The notes: generated by a model not told the origin, from the letters alone. A stretch of DNA of 64,000 bases from Adiantum capillus-veneris (GCA_014529385.2 CM043960.1:24114396-24178395); one strand, 5' to 3'; positions 1 through 12,362 are shown, counted from the first letter of the stretch. Numbers and translations: made by a program.

Positions 1-432
1 TGGGTTGTGGTGGTGAGTCTTACTATACACCGAGCGACATTTTCCAAGCAAACCAAAATCCAAGCAAGTATCTATACGGCATGGGCCCATCTTGTCATAT
101 GTGGCCGGCCTTGTCTTTTCATTTGAATTACCTTAGAGGTAAAACCAAAGTAAAACTAACGGAGAATCGCTTTTGATTCCCTTGAAAAGAAATTTGTGCA
201 CCCCTAGTACTCAGAAAGACCAATATATTGGGAAGATGCCTTAGTTTACATAATGAAGTGCCAATTTATGGTAGTCCTAGAGGATGACACGTAGGAGCTT
301 GTAGAATCAGGTGGAGATGTTCTCTCTAGCCACGAATTTGGAATTGCACATGCGCTGTTTGAGAAATATGCCTTGCATTATTGGAGAAATGTGCCTTGTT
401 TGGCATCTCATGTTTAGCATGCTGCAGCTCTT

Positions 433-434
<2 letters not shown>

Positions 435-477
<43 letters not shown>
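435..477. repeat. (CT)n microsatellite
   Basis: Uninterrupted CT dinucleotide run of about 43 bp. Confidence 0.95.
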
Positions 478-481
<4 letters not shown>

Positions 482-857
482 TGTGGCTCTGCTAAACTGA
501 ATTCTTGTTTGTAGGTGCCACACACACAAGATCTCACCCCTCGGATAGCATGGTCTTGAGATACTTAGTTAGCTCACCTCCACATACAAGTGGTGCTCAC
601 GTAGATAGCATGGGCCTAAGTCCTTGCATTTGAACCCGCCGGGTTCTTGGTTCGATTGTCCTCAGTCAACCTGAGGTGCTTTATGCCCACAAAGCACACG
701 AGCTCGTGATCCCTTGGGTGGCACTAACTCTAGTACCGCCTGCTCAATACTGGTCATTCTTCAGCCCTGACGTAGATGCCCCTCATGCACACCATGCATA
801 AGCACATCAAAACTTTTCTCTATGCGCACACATGAGAGCGAGAAAGTGAGAGGTGGT

Positions 858-878
858 GGGGGGGGGGGGGGGGGGGGG
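858..878. repeat. Poly-G run
   Basis: About 21 consecutive G residues; could form a G-rich structure, and its length may be an assembly artefact. Confidence 0.9.
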
Positions 879-1097
879 AGACAGAGCCAACAAGAAAATG
901 AGAAAGTCTTTATATTTTCACAATCATGGCTAGTAGGTGCTACGCTTTAAAAAAAACAAAGTAGGAGGCGAATCAAACAAGATGCCTTTCACTCTCTCGA
1001 CTAAAGCATGGATGCCCTTTTTATTCCAAGCCAAGTGTGTGTACAGTTGTGTGCAGCAAGAGACCTCCCTCCACATCTGCACGATGCGAGGGCTGCG

Positions 1098-1098
<1 letters not shown>

Positions 1099-1171
<73 letters not shown>
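1099..1171. repeat. (CT)n microsatellite
   Basis: About 36 uninterrupted CT units. Confidence 0.95.
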
Positions 1172-1174
<3 letters not shown>

Positions 1175-1233
1175 GGATAGATCTCTAACTCTTGGGATAG
1201 TTTCCTACGACATTAAAATTCTCTTCTTCTCGG

Positions 1234-1373
<140 letters not shown>

Positions 1374-1486
1374 ACGCTAATTAGAAGAGGAAAATGGTAT
1401 ATCACCCAAGTGTGATAGATTGGTTATGCCATTTCCCTATTCAATAACAGGTCTTGAGTTCAACTCTCCTTGTTAAATATATCTTT

Positions 1487-1491
1487 AAGGT
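1487..1491. repeat. Target-site duplication AAGGT (copia, left)
   Basis: AAGGT sits immediately outside the TG...CA-bounded LTR. The matching copy is at 32716-32720. Confidence 0.75.
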
Positions 1492-1683
1492 TGAAGGAGT
1501 ACGAGCGGAAGTGTGACGCGAGAGAGAGTGCGAGAAGAAGAGCACGACGATATGGTGAACTCTCTCTACTGTCATGTGTAGAGCATAGTGAGTTCTTATT
1601 AGGTTTTTACAAAAGAATATGTGTACATACCTGGCAGCCTGCCCACTTACCTGGGCGACCACATTGGGCTTTATACCCCAACA
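1492..1683 (-). repeat. Copia 3' LTR
   Basis: A 192-bp LTR. On the element's strand it starts TGTTGGGG and ends TTCA, giving the usual TG...CA boundaries. A purine-rich tract (AAGTGGGAGGT, 1684-1694 on the minus strand) directly precedes it and is the expected polypurine tract. It matches the LTR at 32389-32715 closely but lacks the 140-bp internal duplication present there. Confidence 0.85.
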
Positions 1684-1694
1684 ACCTCCCACTT
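1684..1694 (-). promoter_or_regulatory. Copia polypurine tract
   Basis: The minus strand reads AAGTGGGAGGT ending one or two bases before the LTR. This is the usual site for priming plus-strand DNA synthesis. Confidence 0.6.
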
Positions 1695-1772
1695 AAAGTC
1701 CAATGTGGTACTTTAAGTGTGAGAGAAGCTACTATACAAGCTAATATACAAGAGATGTAGAGAAGTGATGTA

Positions 1773-4700
1773 CTACCCTACACCTAACTGCTTGCAAAAA
1801 TGCGCAAAGCTCTCTGAGGGAAGTCCTTTTGTAAGTAGATCAGCAGGATTTTCTGTGGTGTGAACTTTGACAAGCTGAATTTTCTTATCCTCGAGCATTT
1901 CCCTGATGAAATGATACTTCACATCCACATGCTTTGTCTTTGAGTGATAAATTGGATTGCGAGCCAGCTGTATAGCACTCTGACTATCACAATATAACAC
2001 CGGCATCTCTTCTTTGATTCCCAAATCTGTTACTAGTCGATTAAGGCAAATTGATTCTTTGCATGCCTCTGATGCTGCAACATATTCAGCCTCTGTAGTA
2101 GACTGAGTAACACAATCTTGTAATCTAGAACTCCATGATACTGCTCCACCAGCCAATGTAAAGACATACCTTGACATAGACCTTCGGTTGTCTAAGTCAC
2201 CTGCATAATCTGAGTCTGTAAAACCCTTTACACTTAGCTCCTGACTCCCATAGTATATACGCATACTCTTTGTAGCGTTCAGGTATCTCAATATTCCTTT
2301 CACTGCCTCCCTATGTTTCTTGCCTGGGTTTGACATGTATCGACTTACTACTCCCACTGCAAATGCAATGTCTGGGCGAGTAGCAATCATTGCATACATC
2401 AAACTACCCACTGCAGAAGCATATGGAATCTTATCCATTTCAGCCTGTTCTTCCTCAGACACAGGACAATCTTGTTTGCTAAGTTTCACATATGGTGGCA
2501 ATGGAACACTCAATGCCTTTCCCTTCTCCATATTGAAACGTTGCAAAACCTTGTCAATATACTCTGTTTGAGATAACCAAATCAACTTCTTTGATCTCTC
2601 TCTCTCAATGCGCATACCAAGTATATGACTTGCCTCACCCATGTCTTTCATGTCAAACGATTTTGCCATCTTTGACTTCAAAGCTGAAATTTCTTCCAAG
2701 TGCTTGCCAGCAATCAACATGTCATCCACATACAAAATAAGGATCAACCAACTACCATCCTTAGCCTTCTTTGTATATAGACAGTGATCGAACTCACTAC
2801 GTTTGTAGCCTTGAGAAAGCATAAACTTGTGGAATTTATGGTACCATGCCCTCGGTGATTGTTTTAAGCCATAAAGACTCTTTAACAACTGGCATACCAA
2901 ATCTTCCTTGCCTTTCTCAACAAACCCTTCTGGCTGCTGCATGTAAATTTCCACATCTAAATCACCATGCAAGAACGATGTCTTGACATCCATTTGGTGC
3001 AACACCAAATCTAATATGGCAACCAATGCAAGAAAGCATCTCAATGTAGTCATCTTGACCACCGGAGAGAAGACTTCATCAAAGTCAATGCCTTGTTCTT
3101 GCTTAAAGCCCTTGGCAACAAGCCTTGCTTTGTACTTTGGCTGACTATCATGAGCGGTGATCTTATACCTGTAAACCCATTTACAAGGTAGAGCCTTTTT
3201 GCTCTGTGGTAATTTAACTAGCTTCCATGTTTGGTTTTTATGCAGAGTTGTCATCTCTGACTGCATGGCCAATTGCCAATTCCCGGAGTCCTTCATTTGC
3301 ACTGCTTCCTTGTAACATGAAGGCTCATTGCAATCAGTCAACATGACATAGTTCATAGATGGAACAAACCGATCAGGAGGTCGCGTGATACGTCCAGATC
3401 TACGCAAAATAGGTGGCTCAGGCTCAGCCACAACCTGTGGTTCCAATCTATCCTATCCTTGCTCCTCTTGAGCCCTGACATTTTGTCTTGCACGTGTAGG
3501 TCCATCTTCTTGGAAGACAACTCTTCTAATCTCCTCAACCCTCTCTGGTTTAGAATGATATTTGGATTCATTAAAGTGAACATCATTGCTGCGGATAACC
3601 TTTCTGGATTCGGGATCCCAAAGTCTGTACCCCATCTCACCAGAATTACCATAGCCTAGAAAGATGCACTTTCTACTCTTTGGCTCAAGTTTGTTCCTAA
3701 ATTCCTTTGGAACGTGAGTATATGCCTCACAGCCAAAGACTCTGAGATGCTTGTATGAGGGCATTTTGCCTGACCATACTATCTCTGGCACTGAATCCTT
3801 CTGCAAAACCTTGCTAGGAGATCTATTTATAAGATGAACAGCTGTTGATACAGCTTCAGCCCAAAACCCATTTGGCAGCTGTGCATTAGACAACATACTT
3901 CTGACCTTCTCTTGTATGGTCCTATTCATCCTCTCATCAACACCATTTTGAGGAGGATTGTAAGGAGCAGTAAGTTCACGTTTTATACCTTTTGACTCAC
4001 AAAAGTCCTGAAAGGCCTTTGAAACATACTCTCCACCATTGTCAGTGCGTAAGCATTTAAGCTTCTTGCCACTCTGATTCTCCACAAGTGTCACATACGT
4101 TTTGAAAACACTAAACGCTTCATCCTTGTGCTTGAGAAAGTAAACCCATACTTTCCTCGAGTAATCATCTATAAATTTCATAAAGTAAGAAGCTCCCCCT
4201 AGAGATAGGTTAGGCATAGGTCCACACAAATCACTATGACCAAGTGCCAACTGTGTATCTCTTCTACTGCTTCTATGCTTATGTGGCTGCTGTGTTTGCT
4301 TACCATACAGACAATGTTCACAGAATTCAAAATCATTAAATGAAAAGCCAGGCAAATAACCAAAACGAGACAAGATTTCCATTCCCTTCTTGGACATATG
4401 TCCTAGCCGGCTATGCCACAAAGAAACGTTCGGCTGCTCGGTTACATTGATTACATTTTTAGAGAAATTTGATACATAAATCATGTAAAGTCCTCCAGAC
4501 TTTACTCCATGTGCTACTGTCATCGAACCCTTGGATATCTTCCACATGTTTTGTCCAAAAGTGGTGACGTAGCTAGCATCATCAAGTAAACCTGTGCCGA
4601 TCAAGCTCTTTGTAATTGCGGGAACATGTCTCACATTCTTCAGCGTGAAAGAAGAACCATTCTGAAACTTCAATTGAACATCTCCAACACCTAAGATCTC

Positions 4701-5126
4701 ACATGTCTGCACATTGCCTAGCCGAACATGATCTTTAGTGGTCACATAAGAGTTAAATCACTCCTTGTTTGGATACACATGAAGTGATACCCCTGAGTCT
4801 ATAATCCAGTCACTCAGTGCATTTCCATCAGATGCTGTAAGAAGAGCTGAGTCCATTGTATTCTTCAAGAAGTAGATGTCTCCTGACACTAGACTGTCAT
4901 CCTCTGCAACAGTGTTTGTCACGTTTATTTCTTGAATCTTCACTGAGGACTTGTTCTTCTCACCATGGTCTTCAGCTTTCTCTTTGCCTTTTTCTACTTT
5001 CCATTCTCTGCAGTCTCTTTTCATGTGACCCTTCTTGCCACAATGGTAGCATTCTATGTCACTCTTGCCTTTAGCACTATGGGACTTGCTACGAGACTGA
5101 TTCCTCTTTCCACCTTTGTACTTTTA
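1773..5126 (-). pseudogene. pol: Copia pol: zinc knuckle, protease, integrase, RT, RNase H (two in-frame stops)
   Basis: On the minus strand a single reading frame runs from the junction at 5126 to the stop at 1773, broken only by TGA at 4758-4760 and TAG at 3453-3455. In order: a CCHC zinc knuckle (CYHCGKKGHMKRDC, about 5056-5015); an aspartic protease site (WIIDSG, near 4800); a GAG-pre-integrase motif (WHSRLGH); an integrase core with D (DDYSR), D (RTDNGGEY) and E (ERMNRT) all present; copia-type reverse transcriptase with the YVDD box (near 2730); and RNase H (FTDSDYAGD, STTEAEY). Integrase before RT is the copia order. The 5' edge is cut at the DNA element's terminus, so gag lies elsewhere (12508-13139). 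Few lesions suggest a fairly recent insertion, but the protein cannot be made as it stands. Confidence 0.9.
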
Positions 5127-5157
5127 ACACCATTTTAGATAATTTGGGAAAATCCCG
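5127..5157 (+). repeat. Terminal inverted repeat of element T (end B)
   Basis: The first 15 bases (AACACCATTTTAGAT) are identical to those at 13140, followed by 8 bases with 4 mismatches and then AAAATCCC in both: 27 of 31 match. In the present arrangement both copies read in the + direction because one has been inverted together with the copia gag. Confidence 0.7.
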
Positions 5158-5224
5158 TTTCCCAAATTCTAAATGTGTATGCTAGGATTGTGTTATTTAA
5201 TGATTTTTAAGCTCTAGTTGCCTT

Positions 5225-6720
5225 TAATTTAGATAAATTATCATGATTGTATGAGTCTATTTTAATTTCTCTACTATAAAATTTAAGAATAAACCTCCAA
5301 TATAGTTTTTGGAAAGAGGATTTGTATGACATCAGTGCTTTTCAAAATTCAACAAATGCTTCTAGAAGTAGCTTCTCAAAAAATGAGGTGTCAAAAAAAC
5401 CAATATATTGATATGATTTTAAAGCAGCATATAGATTGATTACAGCAATTAAAAAAGATAATATGTAAAGGAAAATACTATTAAACACTCTTGTCATAAT
5501 TTGGTGACCTTAATCCATGTATAACAAAATACTTGGTCATGGTTTTGTAGCATGCTATCAAGTTTTAAATACACGATACTTTAAACAACATTCAACTAAT
5601 ATTTCACACTTAAAAAGTCAAAACAATACTATATAGTATCCTATGGCTATAAGACCATGAGATGCCATCTATTGCACCTATGGCCTTAAGGCCATATGGT
5701 GCTGTTTGTAAACATGTCTATGACTTTAATATGTCTCTTTATGACCTCAAGGCCATAGGGATAGGATTGTTAGCTGGTCCCAACGTATAAAGAGATCCAG
5801 TCCTTCAAAGCCATATGGGACTTTATTTATGTGCCACCCTATGTCCCTAAGGCTGTAGGTTGTCTTAGGGCCACAAGATGTTGTTTATGCTAATAAGAAA
5901 CCCTTCTATGCTCTATGTTGGCACTCTATGTCCCAAGGCGCACAAGGTGTGCCTCGTATGCTAGTTAGAAACCCTTTATTCTATATGTTGTCACCATATG
6001 GCCTTAGACCATAGGGTGCCCTCTGTGCTAGTAAGAACTCCTTTATACTCTGTGTTTGCACCCTATGGACCTAGGGCCACAAGGTACCCTCTATGCTAGT
6101 AAGAAATCCTCTACGCTCAATATTGAGACCATGTGGCCCCAAAGCCATAGGATATCCTCTATGGTAGTGAGAAAAACCCTCTATGATCTATGTTCACAAA
6201 CAATTAAAAAATCTAAACAATACTATAGAGTATCCTATGGCCCTAAGACCATAAGATGTCATCTATTGCACCTATAATTCCATTTGGTATTTTATTTAAC
6301 TATACAAAGTTAGATGAGGCTCTTACTTAGATAAACTATCATAATTCTAACTTTCAAATTATTTCTTAACATAAAACTACAATATAAAAACTCCTAATAT
6401 AAGTTTGTGCCAAAGAATCAATATTAAGATGAAGATTTTGTACATCAAGTACATGCTTTAAAACTTCACTCAAAGGTTTTAGAGATGGTGTCTCAAAAAA
6501 AGGAGGTGTTTAAAAACACCATTTGATGTGAATAATACGAATTGTATACATTGATTATGTCAAAATAGTATAAAGTATAAACATAAAGATTACCACCAAC
6601 TTGACAGTTTCATAAAAATGATGGTCTTTATCGCATGTACAATAAAGTACTAACTAGAAAGAGTATGATATCTCCAAGATTGAGGGTGTTCAAAAAACAC
6701 CGTTTTGTAACACTACCAAA
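5225..6720. repeat. Subterminal repeats and small palindrome array of element T
   Basis: Two diverged direct copies of a roughly 0.3-kb AT-rich segment lie about 1.08 kb apart (5225-5540 and 6305-6650). Each contains a GGTGT...AAAAA(ACACC) hairpin-like motif (around 5387 and 6504, with another at 6684), echoing the ACACC of the terminus. A second direct repeat of about 75 bp occurs at 5607-5683 and 6204-6280. Between them, 5640-6280 is an array of the CCTATGGCC/GGCCATAGG type found throughout T. I see no gene from 5158 to 6982. Confidence 0.65.
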
Positions 6721-6982
6721 TGTCAAGAACATTCTGATTGTTTGGATCACTTAATAAAGACAATTAATAAGAAGAAAAAGTTAACAATACCATAGAAGCA
6801 TCAAACAATGAAACCAAAGAACTTGAATGAGAGAAGTCTCCTGACAATAGGATGCACTTCATTAAAAAAACAGTTTAAAGATGTTTCAAGATATCCCACA
6901 ACATTCCATCAAGTTTAAATTTTGAAAAGTACACATTGCCAAATACTTGGTAGATGGTATTTAGAATACTTAACTAGTACAC

Positions 6983-7762
6983 TTAAAATGGCCTCCTTCT
7001 CTTGAGATTTTGAGTCCTTTGAGACATATAACATTGCATTACATAGTGAGTCTCAGGATTAGGATGGAACATTACAAAATTTCTTATGGTATATACTCTC
7101 TTGTCTTTAGCATACAACCATCCACATAACCATGGAACAATTTCATCTTTTAAAAAACTTTGAAGCAATTGAGTAGGTTGGTTCCAAAACTTTGGAAAAA
7201 TCATATAAGTTCCTTGCATATTCCACATCACTCGATATGGACTATCATCAAATATTATAGTGTTGCCCCCATCTAAATAATCAAATAGCTTCCATATGGT
7301 CGAAAGATTTTTGTGATAGGCTCTTTTGTAACCGATCATGAAAGTTGAATTTTGGCAGCACCGGTTATCCATAATCATCTTGAATTTGTGACTTTGTGTA
7401 GGAAAACAGGTCTTGATTATGTGTTGAGCTTTTTGTAAACGATGACAGCTCCAAATCCAAACCTCAAAGAACTCAAAGCAAAATCTTAAGAAATACTCTG
7501 CGTCTGGACGCACCGCATACACCTCATTGTTATCTTCTACAATGCACATGTACTTGGTCCAAGTTTGCCTTGATTGAAGTTCAAATGTTGCAAGAAGCAC
7601 ACCCTCTAAATCCAAGATAAGCGTTCTTTTGTCCTGTTTGAAAGATGTTGGTAGATAATGAAACCATTGCTCTTGGTTTGAATGTGATATTTGATGTAAT
7701 ATGAAAGGGAGCTCCTCTATTTTGTGATAATCTAATAGCAAAACATTTTTTCTTAGAAGCTC
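6983..7762 (-). CDS. FCP1/NIF-type HAD phosphatase-like protein B (3' exon)
   Basis: An open frame of about 255 codons ending at 6983. It begins after a good splice acceptor (TCATTTCAG at about 7770-7763) and no in-frame ATG precedes the domain, so I read it as the last exon of a spliced gene. The HAD motif I region is LILDLEGVLLATFE (roughly residues 45-58): the nucleophile Asp is present but the second acid is Glu instead of the usual Asp of DxDGT. Further on are VRPDAEYFLRF and WIWSCH, matching the FCP1 homology core, and FDDSPYRVMW, matching the motif IV acids. FCP1/SCP proteins dephosphorylate the RNA polymerase II C-terminal domain. Whether this one is active is unknown. It lies 0.5 kb downstream of FCP1-like A on the same strand and could be part of the same transcript. 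Confidence 0.55.
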   Translation of the reverse strand, partial: ELLRKNVLLLDYHKIEELPFILHQISHSNQEQWFHYLPTSFKQDKRTLILDLEGVLLATFELQSRQTWTKYMCIVEDNNEVYAVRPDAEYFLRFCFEFFEVWIWSCHRLQKAQHIIKTCFPTQSHKFKMIMDNRCCQNSTFMIGYKRAYHKNLSTIWKLFDYLDGGNTIIFDDSPYRVMWNMQGTYMIFPKFWNQPTQLLQSFLKDEIVPWLCGWLYAKDKRVYTIRNFVMFHPNPETHYVMQCYMSQRTQNLKRRRPF

Positions 7763-8229
7763 TGAAATGATTAAAAAAGAAAAGTTAATATAGATATCTT
7801 AAGTGTGTTGAAGACCTTAGGGACATAGGGTGCTAATTTGTGGTTACACTTAGTAAGTCCTATGCAAGAACACATGCCAAACTATGACCCTATGGCCTTA
7901 GATTCATAGGGTGTTAAGACCATAAAGTGAAATTTCCCCAAGGTTATAGAGCAAGATTTGACCTTATGAGCATGTATATTGTCCTTGATGGCACAATGAA
8001 CTCAAATTTCAAAGCAAACAACATAAAAGCTTTTTAAAAAACGAGCATTTGGCACATGAAACTCAGAAGTTACTTATAGTATTGAACGACAATTTAAAAA
8101 ACTATTCATCATTTACATCTTCATATATCTTGAAACCCTAAGCACTCTAACAAAGTCTCTGAGTACATAAAGATCTTTGTAAATAACAAAATGTTACAAA
8201 ACATTGCTCCATCATTTCTTGATATAGGG
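7763..8229. other. AT-rich spacer or intron with a few palindrome units
   Basis: No coding potential is seen. About 7800-7960 carries four or five degraded copies of the CCTATGGCC-type motif. Because the downstream frame starts at an acceptor site, part of this stretch is probably intron. Confidence 0.5.
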
Positions 8230-9630
8230 CTATTTGAGATCATACTGAATTTTTAGATGCTTTATATAATTCCTGGCTTCATGTACTTTGATCACAGGCT
8301 CCTTGTATCCCAATTTTTGGGCAAGCATGATTGCTTCTGTACCTTTCAAGGCTGATAATGATTTGATATTCTTTAAGACCCTTACTTTTTCTTGATCACG
8401 TGCTGAAAGTTTCTTGTCTTGACTTCGAGTGGACATTCCACTAGTGCTAGATGTTGTAACTTTCTCATCGTGAAGAGGACGAGAAACTTCTGGTAGCCTT
8501 CCCGTGGAGTAGGTTTTTCCTAGAAAAATTAGATTTCTCTCCTCCCACTCTGCAACAACCTTGTGTATACGGTTATAAAGCTCATGACCTTGAGCAATGG
8601 GTGCTTGTCCATATAAATGAGACCCTATAACTGTGCGAATGTCATTAACATGATTGAGAGCTTTGATATATGGTAGCAGCTCCCCAAGGAGGATATTATC
8701 CTCCTCATCATCAACATTAAATGATGGTGGAAAAATACAATTCACTGCAGGATTCACACATCCCTTTAATGGTTCATCATCTACAAGAAGCAATCTTCTT
8801 GCATCAAGCCCAAATTTTCATGATGCAATAGCCAACGGTTTGAAAAGTGCTTCTACTCCTAGATTATCTAAGCGAGTGATCCTTGATTCTACGCATGGTT
8901 GACATTGGCTTTGCCCCCAGATTATAAAGAATGGAAATTTTTCTTTCACTTCTTTTTCTAAAATCTTGATGATGTCCATAACATGCATGTCATTAGCAGC
9001 TGACCATATCCCTACATTGAAATTGCTAAATAGAGCCTTTAAAAACTCAATGCATCCTGGACGAAGAACAATATGCTCATGTCCAAACTTTAAGCTCTTC
9101 ATTTTCTTGGACTTTTGCCAGCATCTCCTCAGGAATAATCCACACAAGCTCACTATTATAGTCAGCATTGGTTTGTTGGTGGATGAAAGGTCTGACTCAC
9201 CATGCACTTCGATTTCCAAATCCTGGGGTGCTAAAATATTTGTGTTGGATTCTCCTTCTGGCGTTGCACATGTTCTAGAACTTCCATTGCCTTCTACTTC
9301 CATTGTGATGTCATGCAATCCAATTCCCAACTCTTGGGCTACTAGAATATTTTCATTGGATTCTTCTTCTTCCCTTGCACATGTTCTGGAACTTTCACTG
9401 TCTTCTTCCATTGGATTACTCTTTAAATTTATCTCCAGTCGTTGTAGCAGTCGACCTTCAAAGACTTGTAGATTCTTGTCATCTTTGTCAGAAACTATTT
9501 GGTTGACATGGAGATTGATAGAATCTTTCTCAGTAGGGTCAATGGCATTAGCATCCTCTATACCAACAATCTTGAGTAAAACTTTGTCAGCCGCAATATC
9601 TTGTTGAAGGACTGCAAGTTTAAAGAACAC
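8230..9630 (-). pseudogene. FCP1/NIF-type phosphatase-like protein A (one in-frame stop)
   Basis: One minus-strand frame from about 9630 to the TAG at 8230, about 466 codons, interrupted by TGA at 8818-8820. The N-terminal ~150 residues are acidic and Ser/Glu rich. The FCP1 homology domain follows: a degraded motif I (IIVSLCGLFLRR, around residue 160) that lacks the catalytic DxD, then VLRPGCIEFLKALF and VGIWSAANDMHVMDII, then after the stop LLLVDDEPLKGC and FPPSFNVDDEEDN, typical of FCP1-like motif IV. The C-terminal ~100 residues are basic with no known domain. TGA falls where Trp would fit, so a single G-to-A change is likely. The first codons (GTGTTCTTTAAAC) follow an acceptor-like TTAG, so an upstream exon is probable. 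Loss of motif I makes catalysis unlikely. Segments of this gene recur at 11876-12362 and 29157-29297. Confidence 0.6.
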
Positions 9631-9840
9631 CTAATTTTAGATTCCAAAGTATCTACATTTTGATAACTCTTTTTTGTTACACTCTTAGAAAAAACTAATC
9701 GCAAATAGAAAATTTACTAACTGACAACACATCTACAATGAATTTATTTTTATGTTCCTTATTGTCTAGAGATTTCTAATCTTTATCTAGCTACATTAGT
9801 TCTTTGTCCATGATGGTGGCGCCTAGAAGTATACTTGGAA
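9631..9840. other. Spacer upstream of FCP1-like A
   Basis: AT-rich and non-coding. Positions 9631-9775 are repeated at 12225-12362 together with the adjacent FCP1-like exon. It probably holds an intron or the 5' flank of that gene. Confidence 0.4.
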
Positions 9841-11839
9841 AAACATTTATGCCTTTAAGCTCTAAAGCAGAAGTCTCATTTTCTATTTCCATGATCTTCT
9901 TGCATTGGACGATTTACTTGACTAAGTTTCTTATGGCCTTCAGGCCATACTATTCTCTTTGTAGATATCTCTATGACTTTAAGATAATCCAAATTATGTC
10001 TCTTTATGGCCTCAAGGCCATAGGGTTAGGATTGTTGGGAGGTCTCAACATATAAATAGATATATGGATTCAAAGCCATATGGTACTTTATTTATGTGTC
10101 ACCCTATGGCCCTAAGGCCATGGGTTGTCATAAGGCCACAAGATGCCCTCTATGAGCACTAGTAAGAAACCATATATGCTTTATGTTGGCACCCTATGAC
10201 CCGAGGGCCACAAGGTCTGCCTCGTATGCTAGTAAGAAACCCTTTATGCTACATGTTATCACTCTATGGCGTTTGGGCCATAGGGTGCCCTATGTGCTAG
10301 TAACAAATGATCCTCTATGCTCTATGTTTTCACCCTATGGACCTAGGGCCACAAGGTACCCTCTATGATAGTAAGAAATCCTCTATTCTCTATGTTTGCA
10401 CCCTATGGACCTAGGGCCACAAGGTAGCCTCTATGCTAGTAAGAAATCCTCTATACTCAATATTGAAACCCTATGGCCCCAAGGCCATAGGATGTCCTCT
10501 ATGCTAGTAAGAAAAACCCTCTACTCTCTATGTTGGCACCCTATGGAGACTTGAGGGCCACAAGGTACCCTTTATAATGCTACTAAGAAACCTTGTATGC
10601 TCTAGGGGAGCACCAAATAGCCCCTAGGCCACAAGGTTCCCTCTATGCTAGAAAGAAAACCTCTACGGTCTACATTGGCAACCTACGGCCCTCGGGCCAT
10701 AGGGTGCATCAAATGGCTCCTAGGCCACATGGTGCCCTCTATGCTAGAAAGGAAACCTCTGCGCTCTACATTGTCACTCTATGGCCCCAAGGCCATAGGG
10801 TGCCCTTTACGCCTAGTATGAAACCATTGAAACTCTATATTAGCATCTAAAGACCGTAGGCCACAAGGTGAGCTCTATGTTAGTAAGAAACCATCTAAAC
10901 TCTATGTTGGTAGCCAAAGGCCATAGGATAGCCAAGGAACCCTTTAGGAGCATTCCCCACAAAGACCACCTTATGGCCCCATGGTGATTTAGTGGCCTAG
11001 GTGCCCTTCTTAAGACTCTTTTATTTTTGTATCATATGGCCCCAGGGAAATAAGCTATCCTCTATGCTATCAGAAAACCGTTTATGCTCTTTGTTGGAAT
11101 CATATGGCCCCAAGTCCATAGGGTGCTCTCTATGCTATCAAGAAACCCTCCAAAGGACACATGGTGTTCTCCATGATAGTAAGAAACCCTCTATGCTCTA
11201 AGTTTACACCCCATTTGACTATGTTGACACCCTATGGCCCTGGGGCCATAGGGTTCTCCCTAGCGCCAAAAGGTGCCCTTCAACCTAGGAAGAGACCCTT
11301 TATGCCCTAAATTGGTACTCTTTGGCCTCAGGGTCATAGGGCGCCCTCTATGCTAGTAGGATACATTATATGGTCCAGGTTTCCACTCTATTGCGTAGGG
11401 CTAAAAGGTTTTCTCTATGAAGAAACCATGTATACTATATGTTGGCAGTGTATGGCCCTAGGGATAGAAGGAAACCCTAGGGCTATAGGGTGTCCTCTAT
11501 GCTACTATCATATGGTCCAAGGGCCAGATAGTGACCAAGGTATCATGTGTGTCCTAAGGGTAACAAGGTGCTAATAAAAAGCTCTCTATGCTCTATGTTG
11601 GCACCCTATGGCCCCAAGGCCATAGGGCGATCTTTATGCTGGTAAAATTTCCTCTATTCACTATGTTTACGTGTATACTTATAAGAAGCCATTTATGCAC
11701 TATGTTGGCGTCTTATGACCTTAGATCCATAAGATGTCCTCTATGGTAAAAGCAAAATTGTACATGGGATATGATGGCATGCTATGGTCCTAGGGCCATA
11801 GGGTGTCCTCTATGCTAGCAAAATGTGTAAGTTAATACT
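9841..11839. repeat. 2.0-kb inverted repeat, left copy (palindrome array)
   Basis: Inverse complement of 29445-31443; both copies span about 2.0 kb. Outer edge AAACATTTATGCC, inner edge ...GTGTAAGTTAATACT. Almost the whole length is an array with units of roughly 65-90 bp, built from the phrases CTCTATGCTAGTAAGAAACC and CACCCTATGGCC...GGCCATAGGGTG. The open frames inside it are accidental. This copy borders the left breakpoint of the inferred inversion. Confidence 0.85.
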
Positions 11840-11875
11840 CTGAAATTGAAAGAGCTTTTCAGAAAAAAAAAGAAA

Positions 11876-12362
11876 AAAAAAAACCTTCTACTTCCATTGT
11901 GGTGTCATGCAATCCAATTCCCAACTCCTGGGCTACTAGAATATTTTCATTAGATTCTTCTTCTTCCCTTGCACATGTTCTGGAACTTTCACTGTCTTCT
12001 TCCATTGGATTACTCTTTAAATTTATCTCCAGTCGTTGTAGCAGTTGACCTTCAAGGACTTGTAGATTCTTGTCATCTTCGTCAGAAACTCTTTCGTTGA
12101 CATCGAGATTGATAGAATCTTTCTCCGTAGGGTCAATGGAATTAGCATCCTCTATACCAACAATCTCGAGTAAAACTTTGTCAGCCGCAATATCTTGTTG
12201 AAGGATTGTAAGTTTAAAGAACACCTAATTTTAGATTCCAAAGTATCTACATTTTGATAACTCTTTTTTGTCACACGCTTAGAAAAACTAATCGCAAATA
12301 GCAAGTTTACTAACTGACAACACATCTACAATGAATTTATTTTTATGCTCCTTATTGTCTAG
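11876..12362 (-). pseudogene. Duplicated 5' fragment of FCP1-like A
   Basis: Direct repeat, at high identity, of about 9290-9780, covering the acidic N-terminal exon (MFFKL..., 121 codons to a poly-A/purine tract at 11859) and its upstream spacer. Similarity ends exactly at TCTAGA (about 12362), where copia leader sequence begins. A short A-rich tract (11864-11882) joins it to the inverted repeat. It lacks the phosphatase core and cannot be functional. Confidence 0.75.

Larger units (their letters stand above)
5127..11839. mobile_element. Large DNA element T, left arm (FCP1-like arm)
   Basis: This arm starts at terminal repeat AACACCATTTTAGAT, immediately next to the broken copia pol, with TTTT (5123-5126) as the candidate 4-bp duplication. 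It contains AT-rich subterminal repeats, a palindrome array, two FCP1-like reading frames and the 2.0-kb inverted repeat that ends at 11839. The other arm is 13140-29444. The two arms are joined conceptually by undoing an inversion between the 2.0-kb inverted repeats, giving about 23 kb. The superfamily is not assigned; the terminal sequence is not one I recognise from CACTA, hAT or Mutator. Confidence 0.65.

Noticed and set aside
9930-11830. Regular repeats with dyad symmetry resembling a CRISPR array or an attC array
   Set aside because: Spacers are themselves repeated and repeat units vary; the context is a eukaryotic nuclear transposon, with no cas or integrase genes.
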